Assembly: GCF_000384375.1 (NCBI RefSeq)
Contig: NZ_ARVX01000001.1
Location: 1,984,001 to 2,048,000 of the forward strand
DNA: 64,000 nt
Direction of reading: 5' to 3'
Source: Methylotenera versatilis 79
Lineage (GTDB): Bacteria > Pseudomonadota > Gammaproteobacteria > Burkholderiales > Methylophilaceae
A model generated the notes under the pieces. It was not told where the DNA came from. It saw only the letters and a program-made list of their open reading frames with translations, and searched no databases. How positions within the stretch are numbered: the stretch's first letter is position 1; each line of letters begins with the position of its first letter. Positions 29,105 through 37,039 of this stretch are shown here, in pieces. A program made the position numbers and the translations under genes.

Positions 29105-30034
29105 ATGAGTCAGTCAATCGGTATTGATATCGGTGGCACCAATTGTCGATTAGGCGTATTTGAGAACTTACATTTAGTACACGAAACGCGCTTTCAGGCA
29201 GATTTTATGCAGATTTGCAAAAATAATTCGCCCGATGACGCTTGGCAGCAAATACTTTCCATCATCTCTACAGCCATTCAATCGGTATTTGTGCAATATC
29301 CAACTGTTGAAACCATTGGCATCGGCTTTCCTGGATTTATCCATCCGCAAACGCAATTAATTGCACAAGCGCCTAACTTGCCCGGTTTGAAAGATGTCAA
29401 TTTAAGTCAAGATTTAAGTGCGTTAATCGGGAAAAAAGTCATTGTGGAAAATGATGCTTTGGTCGCCGCTTATGGCGAATATTGCTTAAACGACCGACCT
29501 AGCGATGGCCTTATTTATATTGGACTTGGTACGGGTGTAGGTGGCGGCTTAATCGTTGCAGGCAAGCCATTTTCTGGTGCAAATGGCGTGGCGATGGAAG
29601 TTGGACATATCATCGTTGAGCCAAATGGCAGATTATGCGGTTGTGGCAATCGCGGTTGTTTAGAACAATATGCCTCAGCCACAGGCGTGGCCAATAGTTA
29701 TTTTCTTACCACGCAAAATAGACTTAACGCCTTTGAGATTGCTAAATTGGCAGCCGATGGTGATGCTCATGCAAAAGCAACATTTAATCAAGCGGGTCGT
29801 GCACTTGGTCAAGTAGTGGCCCATCTGCAAAAAATCGTCGATGTGCCAAATGTATTGATTGGTGGCGGTTTAAGCGCCTCTTGGGATTTAATGCGGCATA
29901 GTTTTTATGCGCAATTAGAGGCAGATTTAATCGCGGTATTACGTGGAAAAGTCCATGTAAAAATCTCACAAGCGGGAGATACCGCAGGCATGCTGGGCGC
30001 TGCAATGCTAGCTGCTACGATGTTATCCGTTTAG
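29105..30034 (+). CDS. ROK family glucokinase
   Basis: The 309-residue ROK kinase has the ATP-binding IGIDIGGTNCRLGVF at the N-terminus, a central IGLGTGVGGGLIVAGKPF, and the zinc-binding CGCGNRGCLEQYAS preceded by EVGHIIVEPNGR. There is no HTH domain, so it is a kinase rather than a NagC-type repressor. The zero-base junction with malQ indicates phosphorylation of glucose released during maltodextrin turnover, returning glucose-6-phosphate to Pgi. Fructokinase or another sugar-kinase activity is the main alternative. Confidence 0.88.
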   Translation: MSQSIGIDIGGTNCRLGVFENLHLVHETRFQADFMQICKNNSPDDAWQQILSIISTAIQSVFVQYPTVETIGIGFPGFIHPQTQLIAQAPNLPGLKDVNLSQDLSALIGKKVIVENDALVAAYGEYCLNDRPSDGLIYIGLGTGVGGGLIVAGKPFSGANGVAMEVGHIIVEPNGRLCGCGNRGCLEQYASATGVANSYFLTTQNRLNAFEIAKLAADGDAHAKATFNQAGRALGQVVAHLQKIVDVPNVLIGGGLSASWDLMRHSFYAQLEADLIAVLRGKVHVKISQAGDTAGMLGAAMLAATMLSV

Positions 30035-30045
30035 GCCGTACACTT

Positions 30046-30090
30046 AAACTTAACCAATTTTTTCGATCAAAAATAGTGTTAAGTTTTTAG
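30046..30090. terminator. Possible terminator between convergent ROK kinase and queG
   Basis: AAACTTAAC (30046-30054) and GTTAAGTTT (30078-30086) form a 9-bp AT-rich stem enclosing a smaller ATTTTT/AAAAAT stem, followed by T residues on the plus strand. It lies in the 58-bp convergent gap. The low GC of the stem makes it a weak candidate. Confidence 0.4.
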
Positions 30091-30092
30091 AT

Positions 30093-31184
30093 TCAAATTT
30101 TACTATGCTGCTGTAGCGCCCAGCCAACATGTTCACGCACCAATGCGTCCTCATCATTTTTTCGTGTTTCCAAAGCGTTAACTATCGCAGGCGATGTGCT
30201 TGCATTGCCTAAACCAACCGCAATATTGCGTAACCATTGCTTAAAACCAATTCTGTAAATCGCGCTGCCAGCCATTTTTTGCTGAAATTCTGCTTCACTC
30301 CAGCCAAAACATTCAATCAAGCTCACATCGTCTAAACCGTGACGAACATTGAAATCGGGCTCTTGGGTGATTTCTGCAAATTTATTCCAAGGACAAGCTA
30401 GCTGACAATCGTCACAACCGTAAACACGATTACCAATCAATGGCCTAAATTCAAGTGGAATAGCAGTTTTAAGCTCAATGGTTAAATAAGAAATGCAACG
30501 CCGCGCGTCGACTTCATAAGGCGCAGTAATGGCGCGGGTAGGGCAAATATCGATACAAGCGGTGCAAGTGCCGCAATGATTGCTGGCTTCCGCATCGATT
30601 GGCAAAGGCAAGTTTGTGTAGATCTCGCCCAAAAAAAACCATGAGCCGTGATTCTTATTCAGTAATAAAGTATGTTTTCCGCGCCAGCCTAAACCGGCTT
30701 TTTCGGCAAGCGCCACTTCTAGCACTGGCGCGCTATCGGTAAATGCGCGATATTCAAATGCGTTTAATTCGCTTGGCAATTCAGTTTGAATCTTGTCACA
30801 CAGCTTTTGCAGTTTTTGACGCATCACCTTGTGATAATCGCGTCCCAAAGCATAGCGTGAGATAAAAGCTTGGTTATTGTCATTGATAACTTGCCAACTA
30901 TTTTTGGCTTTAGGCGGCAAATAATCCAGTCTTGCCGAAATCACACGCACGGTATTTGGCACTAATTCGGCAGGTCGGCTTCGCTTCGTGCCGTGTTTTG
31001 CCATATAATCCATATCACCATGAAAGCCTTTTTTAATCCACGCTTGGTGTTTTGTTTCCGCATTTGCCAGATTCGTATCCGTAATGCCTATTTCGGCAAA
31101 GCCCAATTCCCGACCCCAACGTTTGATGTCAGCCGCCAGTTTGGCCCAATCGCTAGCCGTATTAATTGATTGATTTGATTGCAT
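30093..31184 (-). CDS. queG: Epoxyqueuosine reductase
   Basis: QueG carries out the last step of queuosine synthesis in tRNA anticodons, using cobalamin and two [4Fe-4S] clusters. The 363-residue protein has the N-terminal WGRELGFAEIGITDT, the first cluster CGTCTACIDICPTRAI, and the second in NRVYGCDDCQLACPWNKF. A C-terminal HEAT-like region follows. The ATG directly abuts the ATG of tsaE on the other strand (CATATG), so each promoter must lie inside the other gene. Confidence 0.95.
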   Translation of the reverse strand: MQSNQSINTASDWAKLAADIKRWGRELGFAEIGITDTNLANAETKHQAWIKKGFHGDMDYMAKHGTKRSRPAELVPNTVRVISARLDYLPPKAKNSWQVINDNNQAFISRYALGRDYHKVMRQKLQKLCDKIQTELPSELNAFEYRAFTDSAPVLEVALAEKAGLGWRGKHTLLLNKNHGSWFFLGEIYTNLPLPIDAEASNHCGTCTACIDICPTRAITAPYEVDARRCISYLTIELKTAIPLEFRPLIGNRVYGCDDCQLACPWNKFAEITQEPDFNVRHGLDDVSLIECFGWSEAEFQQKMAGSAIYRIGFKQWLRNIAVGLGNASTSPAIVNALETRKNDEDALVREHVGWALQQHSKI

Positions 31185-31742
31185 ATGGCGAATGATATTA
31201 CATTTTCTTCTGCGCTTATCAGCGTTTTGTTAGACGAGCCGTTGGTCAAACAAGCAGCGTTGTCCGATGAGGCGGCCACTTTGTCTGCCGGTGCGCAATT
31301 TGCGAAATACCTCACCTCACTATCTAGCAATCAAGCCCGCAATCAAGAAACATCAGGTTTGGTGATTTATTTGCATGGCGATTTAGGCGCAGGAAAAACG
31401 ACATTCACGCGCGGATTTATACAAAGTTTAGGCTTTGTTGGCAAAGTTAAAAGTCCTACTTATACTTTGGTAGAACCTTATGTATTTTCTAGTTATAATA
31501 TCTATCATTTTGATTTATATCGCTTTACAGATACAGAAGATTGGGAAGCGAGTGGTTTCAGAGAATATTTTAATGCGCAAAGTATTTGCTTAATTGAATG
31601 GCCAGAAAAAGCTGCAGATTTATTGCCAGAAGCAGATATTCATGTGTATTTAATACATGATGATTTGCAAAGAAAGATTCACTTTTTAGTGAATAATGAA
31701 CAAGATAAGCGTTTTAACTTAACCCAATTTAAGCTTCAATAA
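31185..31742 (+). CDS. tsaE: tRNA threonylcarbamoyladenosine synthesis ATPase
   Basis: TsaE is the ATPase that cycles the TsaBD complex in t6A formation on ANN-decoding tRNAs. The Walker A is HGDLGAGKTTFTRGF, followed by VKSPTYTLVEPY, YHFDLYRFTD and ICLIEWPEKA, all family signatures. ATG 31185 gives 185 residues, about 30 more at the N-terminus than E. coli TsaE, so a start further inside is possible. It is the first gene of a run with the downstream amidase. Confidence 0.92.
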   Translation: MANDITFSSALISVLLDEPLVKQAALSDEAATLSAGAQFAKYLTSLSSNQARNQETSGLVIYLHGDLGAGKTTFTRGFIQSLGFVGKVKSPTYTLVEPYVFSSYNIYHFDLYRFTDTEDWEASGFREYFNAQSICLIEWPEKAADLLPEADIHVYLIHDDLQRKIHFLVNNEQDKRFNLTQFKLQ

Positions 31743-31833
31743 TCAAAACAGATAATAATCAACTGGATTTAATGCTGACTAAGCAAATAATATTTAGGCT
31801 CAAAATGAATGGTGACTCAAAAAGATCAAAAGC

Positions 31834-33201
31834 ATGTTAAGTAGCGCTATCAATCCATTTATCCGCAATCTTTTAGTTGTTTTTGCTTTATTGCTAGTCA
31901 GTATCAACGCCTATTCTGCTAATACAATCACCGCTGCACGCGTGTGGCCTGCACAGGATTACACGCGGATTACGTTGGAATCTGAAACGCCAATCAAGCA
32001 TCAATTGATTATTTTAAAAAATCCTGACCGTTTGGTGTTAGATATTGAAAATATTGATTTAAATAGCACGCTTAAAACTTTATCAGACAAGATTTTAGCT
32101 AGCGATCCATACATCAAACAAGTGCGTGTAGCCAATTTTAAACCCAATGTGGTACGCGTTGCGGTGGATTTAAAAGGCGAAGTGAAGCCGAATATTTTTG
32201 CATTAACGCCAGCGGGTGAATACAAATACCGATTGGTACTAGATATTTATCCACTACAAGATGAGTTAATGGCAATGCTGGGCAAAAAAAGTACAGCAGA
32301 TGCAACTGAAGCCGCCAATGAGGTTGCTAATCAACCCAAACCAATCGTTGAGCCATTACCGCCTAATGCTGGGGATATCACAGAAACAATTGAGCTGCCT
32401 GGCGTATCGACAACCACTAATCCGACAAGCCCAACAAACCCAGCGGTAAATACTGAGCCTGCAATAACGGCTGAAACCCCTATTAAGAATAAAGAAGATC
32501 CAAAATTAATCACTATTGCAATTGATGCAGGTCATGGTGGGGAAGATCCTGGTGCGCGTGGTGCGAATGGTAGCCACGAAAAAGTCATTACGTTAGCGAT
32601 TGCCAAAAAACTCAAAGCTAAAATCGATGCAGAATCGAATATGCGGGGCGTATTAACGCGTGATGGCGATTACTTTGTGCCGCTGGGCATGCGCGTGGTA
32701 AAAGCGCGTAAATTAAGAGCCGATTTATTTGTGTCGATTCATGCTGATGCGTTTACCAATCCTGCAGCGAATGGCTCATCGGTCTTTGCATTATCTGAAA
32801 AAGGCGCGACCAGTGCTGGTGCGCGCTATTTGGCCAAAAAGGAAAATGAATCCGATCTAATTGGCGGCGTGAGCTTGGGTGGAAGAGATCCTGTTTTAGC
32901 GCGAACGCTATTAGATTTATCGCAAACCGCGATGATTAACGACAGTTTAAAATTAGGCAAAGCCGTATTAGCGCAAATTGGCGATATTAATAAATTACAT
33001 AAAAATCATGTCGAGCAAGCGGGTTTTGCGGTATTAAAATCGCCTGATATTCCATCCATTTTGGTTGAAACGGCGTTCATCAGTAACCCTGAAGAAGAGC
33101 GCAGATTGAATGATGAAGCGTATCAAGATAAATTAGTTAACTCTATTTTAAACGGCATTAAAAAATACTTTTCTACTCAGCCTGCATTCGCACGAAACTA
33201 A
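31834..33201 (+). CDS. amiC: N-acetylmuramoyl-L-alanine amidase with AMIN domain
   Basis: The 455-residue periplasmic cell-wall amidase cuts septal peptidoglycan during daughter-cell separation. A signal peptide (about 1-29, ending NAYSA) is followed by an AMIN domain (about 30-135; ARVWPAQDYTRITLES), a Pro/Thr-rich linker (about 160-225) and an Amidase_3 domain. Zinc ligands are in AIDAGHGGEDPG, GSHEKV and SIHADA, and the catalytic Glu is in LVETAFISNPEEE. The tsaE-amidase pairing is usual, but here mutL is separated from it by about 3.8 kb of other genes. AmiB is an equally valid name. Confidence 0.93.
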   Translation: MLSSAINPFIRNLLVVFALLLVSINAYSANTITAARVWPAQDYTRITLESETPIKHQLIILKNPDRLVLDIENIDLNSTLKTLSDKILASDPYIKQVRVANFKPNVVRVAVDLKGEVKPNIFALTPAGEYKYRLVLDIYPLQDELMAMLGKKSTADATEAANEVANQPKPIVEPLPPNAGDITETIELPGVSTTTNPTSPTNPAVNTEPAITAETPIKNKEDPKLITIAIDAGHGGEDPGARGANGSHEKVITLAIAKKLKAKIDAESNMRGVLTRDGDYFVPLGMRVVKARKLRADLFVSIHADAFTNPAANGSSVFALSEKGATSAGARYLAKKENESDLIGGVSLGGRDPVLARTLLDLSQTAMINDSLKLGKAVLAQIGDINKLHKNHVEQAGFAVLKSPDIPSILVETAFISNPEEERRLNDEAYQDKLVNSILNGIKKYFSTQPAFARN

Positions 33202-33532
33202 ACTTTTTCATACTTAAAGTAATAAATTAAGCTTTTTAAAGTGTTAAGTAACAGCGCACTTAAGTTAAGTTTTCAAATAAAGTTGTATGCTTTTGTCATC
33301 ACGCTAATTTCAATTCTAGCAATCCAAAAAACTCAATCTACGTAAAGCTATCGCCACGTCAGATTATTCCTATCTTTAATTCATCCGCCGTCTTACGACG
33401 ATTTTCTGTCTGGACTTGTATATTCATAGCATAAATTTTTATACATATATTTTGCATCTCACTTAACTTTATTCACTTAAATTTCTAGAGTAACTTAATT
33501 GATGGTGACCATATTAAAGATTGAATACAGCG
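33202..33532. other. AT-rich intergenic stretch without recognised features
   Basis: About 330 bp between the amidase and the transglutaminase-like gene hold no credible coding frame, RNA gene or strong hairpin. The sequence is AT-rich with several CTTAA/TTAAG runs. It probably carries a promoter for the next gene. Confidence 0.5.
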
Positions 33533-34321
33533 ATGAAAAAAATAAAAGTGGATTGTGAGTTGCAATACGTAGCATCTGATAGTTCAGATTTTGTATTCAA
33601 TATACAAGTGGCACAAATGCCTTGGCAGGATATTTTCGAAGAAAAACTCACGTTTAATCCAGAGGCGGAAGCGACTTTTGGCATCGGCCATACAGGTCAA
33701 AATCGCTTGCTCCGAGTCAGCAATATGATTGGCCCGTTTAGTCTTCGTTATCAGGCAACCGTGAATGTCCATTACCCTGAACCGACGAGCGTAGAAGCGG
33801 AAATGAGGATTTGCGAATTACCACTGGAAATTATTCCTTATACTTGGTCTAGCCGTTATTGTGAGTCAGACCAAATTGCAAAATTAGCCAACGAACTTTT
33901 TGGCAATTTGCCACATGGCTATTCAAGAGTTGAAGCGATTTGCGAATGGATTCACAGCAATATCCAATACGAAATCGGCATCACTAATTCCACTACATCG
34001 TCTATACAAGTGTTAGATGGCGGCGTAGGGGTGTGCAGAGATTTCGCACATTTGGGCATTAGTTTTTGCCGTGCGCTGAATATTCCCGCCAGATTTGTCA
34101 CCGGTTATGCCTATTTTGATGAGCCGCCCAGTGATTTCCATGCCATTTTTGAAGTGTATTTAGGCCATCGCTGGATTTTATTCGATGCCACAAAAATGTC
34201 GCCGGTGAATCAATTGGTGTGAATCGCGACAGGGCGTGATGCGTCAGATACTGCATTTAGCACCATATTTGGGCCAGTAACCATGAGTTATATGAATCCG
34301 TACGTTGAAGTGATTCAATAA
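33533..34321 (+). pseudogene. Transglutaminase-like protein with one in-frame TGA
   Basis: The reading frame encodes a bacterial transglutaminase-like protein. A beta-rich N-terminal half is followed by the papain-like core with Cys in GGVGVCRDFAHLGISFCRAL, His in PPSDFHAIFEVYL and Asp in WILFDATKMSPVNQLV. A TGA at 34220-34222 then stops translation. The same frame continues for 32 codons as IATGRDASDTAFSTIFGPVT...NPYVEVIQ, which matches the usual C-terminus of this family, where an Arg normally precedes the IATGRDA-type motif. A single CGA-to-TGA change explains this. The truncated product (about 229 residues from ATG 33533) keeps the catalytic triad and might still fold. A TTG at 33521 is an alternative start. 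Confidence 0.75.
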
Positions 34322-34434
34322 ATGTGACTAATTTTATGGCATTAATTTTGTTGAATTATTCTTAAACCATTTAGATGACTATTACAAATGTGATAAATTC
34401 ACAATCAAGTTTATTAATAAAATGAGCATCCAAA

Positions 34435-35448
34435 ATGAAAGCAGTCGCTCTTACTAAATATTTACCGATTGATCATCCAGAGTCTTTGATCAATGTCGAA
34501 CTGGAAATTCCGAAACCATTAAGCCGAGATGTTTTGGTGAAAGTGCAAGCCATTGCGGTTAACCCAGTCGATACAAAAATCCGCAAGCCAAAAGACAAAG
34601 TGGAAACCACGCCTAAAGTGTTAGGCTGGGATGCCGCGGGCGAGGTGATTGCCGTGGGCGATGCGGTGACTTTATTTAAAGTGGGCGATTTGGTGTATTA
34701 CGCGGGCGATGTTACCCGTAGCGGCTGTAACGCGGAATATCAAGTGATGGATGAGCGCATTGTGGGGCGCAAACCGCAAAGTTTAAATTTTGAAGCTGCC
34801 GCTGCATTGCCGCTTACCGCAGTGACTGCTTGGGAAGCGTTATTTGACCGTTTAGGTATCGCGCAAGACGCGGTTAAAAACAAAGCTAAAAGCATTTTAA
34901 TTATTGGCGGCGCCGGCGGAGTTGGTTCTATTGCGATTCAATTGGCTAAAAAAGTGGCGGGATTAAACGTCATTGCAACAGCCTCGCGCCCAGAAACCAT
35001 CGACTGGGTGCGCAATTTGGGTGCAGACCATGTCGTGAATCATCATCAATTACAGCAAGAAATGGTACAACTGAATATTCAACCAGATTATATTTTGTGC
35101 AATAACAATACAGATGGCTATTTTGAAACCATAGCAGCGATTATCAAGCCGCAAGGCAAAATCTGCTCAATTGTAGAAACGACAAAACCCGTGAATTTGG
35201 ATTTATTAAAAAGTAAAAGCGCGACATTTGTGTGGGAGTTTATGTTTACGCGATCCATGTTCAAAACCGATGACATGATTGCGCAACATCAGATTTTGCA
35301 GCGCGTTGCGCAATTGATAGATGATGGCATTTTAATGACCACACTTAACCAAGTTTTAAGCCCAATAAATGCGGAGAATTTGCGTAAAGCCCATGCGCAG
35401 TTAGAATCTGGTAACACAATCGGCAAATTGGTATTGTCTGGCTGGTAA
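34435..35448 (+). CDS. Zinc-binding-alcohol-dehydrogenase-family MDR oxidoreductase
   Basis: The 337-residue medium-chain dehydrogenase/reductase has a GroES-like N-terminal domain (VKVQAIAVNPVDTKIRKP, VLGWDAAGEVIAVGD) and a Rossmann domain with ILIIGGAGGVGSIAIQLAKK. The catalytic-zinc cysteines and structural-zinc cluster of classical ADHs are absent, so it is likely an NADPH-dependent quinone or enone reductase. It is convergent with the SUV3-like helicase gene, with only 4 bp between stop codons. Confidence 0.88.
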   Translation: MKAVALTKYLPIDHPESLINVELEIPKPLSRDVLVKVQAIAVNPVDTKIRKPKDKVETTPKVLGWDAAGEVIAVGDAVTLFKVGDLVYYAGDVTRSGCNAEYQVMDERIVGRKPQSLNFEAAAALPLTAVTAWEALFDRLGIAQDAVKNKAKSILIIGGAGGVGSIAIQLAKKVAGLNVIATASRPETIDWVRNLGADHVVNHHQLQQEMVQLNIQPDYILCNNNTDGYFETIAAIIKPQGKICSIVETTKPVNLDLLKSKSATFVWEFMFTRSMFKTDDMIAQHQILQRVAQLIDDGILMTTLNQVLSPINAENLRKAHAQLESGNTIGKLVLSGW

Positions 35449-35452
35449 TTAG

Positions 35453-36982
35453 TTAACGGCTAATATGTTTCAATAAATCGTTTTCGCGTTGTGTGTCGCC
35501 GTAACCAGTTTGGGTAAGCAGCGCACGCTCTATGTAGCGGCTGACCGACTTTCTGAAATGCGGAATGTGTTCAGCATCAACAAAAATCTGTGGAAATTTA
35601 TAACTTAACCAAGCGTATAAGCTGATATTTTGACTTAATATTTCCGCAGCTTCTAAATGCTTGGCGCTATTTGAATCCAGCCAAGCTGGCGCAGACGGCA
35701 AATGACGAATCGTATGCTCAACCACGCTTTTTAAGCACAGCAAAAAATAATCTTTTTCAATATTCACGTTAATGGCAATGGGCGCGCAAGTAAAAATAAA
35801 TTTATCTTTTAACGATAACTTTGGCGCAAACGCATCCACCAACAAGGCCTGGTTTAGTTGCGCGGCGATTTTACTTAACGCAAATAAAGCATGATTAAAT
35901 TGCAGCCGATTGGCAAAATACTCCAAACATTCTGCAATTTTTGCGGTGTGTAATTGGTTTGAAATGGCTTCTATCTGCCCGATATTCGCGGCAATCGGCA
36001 GCTTTTGCAAATCAGATGTATCGTCAGTCGCCAGCATGTGTACGATATGGAATCGCTCATCATCTTCCATGATGTTCACATAACCATTATGGTAAATACC
36101 AAAACGCCCAGCGCGACCTGCTATCTGGCGCACTTCAGTCGCATTTAATAAACGCGATGCTACGCCATCAAATTTAAAAATATTGGCAAAAATAACGCGC
36201 CGTATCGGCAAATTTAAGCCCATGCCAATCGCATCGGTGGCGACTAAAATATCCGCTTCGCCACTACAAAATCGGGCAGATTCATGCCTGCGTACTTCGG
36301 GCGAAAGCGCGCCGTAAATACTGGCGACTGTATATCCCCATTGGCGAAATCTGGCTGAAAAGGTCAGTACATCTTTACGCGAAAAGGCAATAATCGCATC
36401 GCCTTTTTGCAGCTTAGCTTTCAACTTTGGCTTGCTGTATCGCACACCGCATAAGCTGTCATCTTCCAGTATTAATGGCGTCATGCGTTGTAACTCTGTG
36501 ATTTCTGCCGTTTCATTTAAATGCTCAATTACCTTTAGACAAGGTTGAGTGACAGCGTTTGAGCCGCAAATAAACACTTGTCTGGCAGGCACGCCGACCA
36601 GTGCAGCAGTCCAAGCGCTGCCGCGGTCAGGGTCTTGCAGCATCTGAATCTCATCAATAATTGCTACATCCACCAGCTTTGTGGGATTCATCATTTCAAT
36701 GGTAGAGGCGGTGTGTTGCGCGCCTGCGATAATCACGCGTTCTTCACCCGTAATCAGGTTACACGGCACGCCGGATTCCATTAGTTTATCGCGTACTTCC
36801 ATTGCTAATAGACGCAATGGTGCAAGGTAAACGCCAGATTTGGCCGCAATTAAAGTGTTCAATGCATAGTAAGTTTTACCCGAATTGGTAGGGCCAATAT
36901 AGAAATGATGATGCCGCTGGATGGCACGCGCTTTTGCAAAGCTGTATGCGTAATCATCTAAATTTAGATTGGCTAATTTCAT
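35453..36982 (-). CDS. SUV3-like RNA helicase (SF2)
   Basis: The 509-residue helicase has Walker A GPTNSGKT at residues 30-37, the unusual motif II DEIQ (AIIDEIQMLQDPDRG), VFICGSNAV, motif V/VI region LVATDAIGMGLNLP, and QIAGRAGRFG. The HxxxGPTNSGKT/DEIQ combination is the hallmark of SUV3, the helicase of the mitochondrial RNA degradosome (family knowledge). The bacterial form lacks a mitochondrial leader. Its role is probably 3'-end RNA unwinding for PNPase or RNase R, by analogy. It is divergent from mutL with a 57-bp gap. Confidence 0.85.
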   Translation of the reverse strand: MKLANLNLDDYAYSFAKARAIQRHHHFYIGPTNSGKTYYALNTLIAAKSGVYLAPLRLLAMEVRDKLMESGVPCNLITGEERVIIAGAQHTASTIEMMNPTKLVDVAIIDEIQMLQDPDRGSAWTAALVGVPARQVFICGSNAVTQPCLKVIEHLNETAEITELQRMTPLILEDDSLCGVRYSKPKLKAKLQKGDAIIAFSRKDVLTFSARFRQWGYTVASIYGALSPEVRRHESARFCSGEADILVATDAIGMGLNLPIRRVIFANIFKFDGVASRLLNATEVRQIAGRAGRFGIYHNGYVNIMEDDERFHIVHMLATDDTSDLQKLPIAANIGQIEAISNQLHTAKIAECLEYFANRLQFNHALFALSKIAAQLNQALLVDAFAPKLSLKDKFIFTCAPIAINVNIEKDYFLLCLKSVVEHTIRHLPSAPAWLDSNSAKHLEAAEILSQNISLYAWLSYKFPQIFVDAEHIPHFRKSVSRYIERALLTQTGYGDTQRENDLLKHISR

Positions 36983-37039
36983 GGTGCGAGATTGTGCGTT
37001 AAAACAGGTAAAATATCACGAAATAAACTGTAGCTAATT

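Noticed and set aside
34220-34222. Selenocysteine reading of the in-frame TGA
   Set aside because: The position corresponds to Arg in the family and no SECIS-like hairpin was seen after it; a point mutation is simpler.
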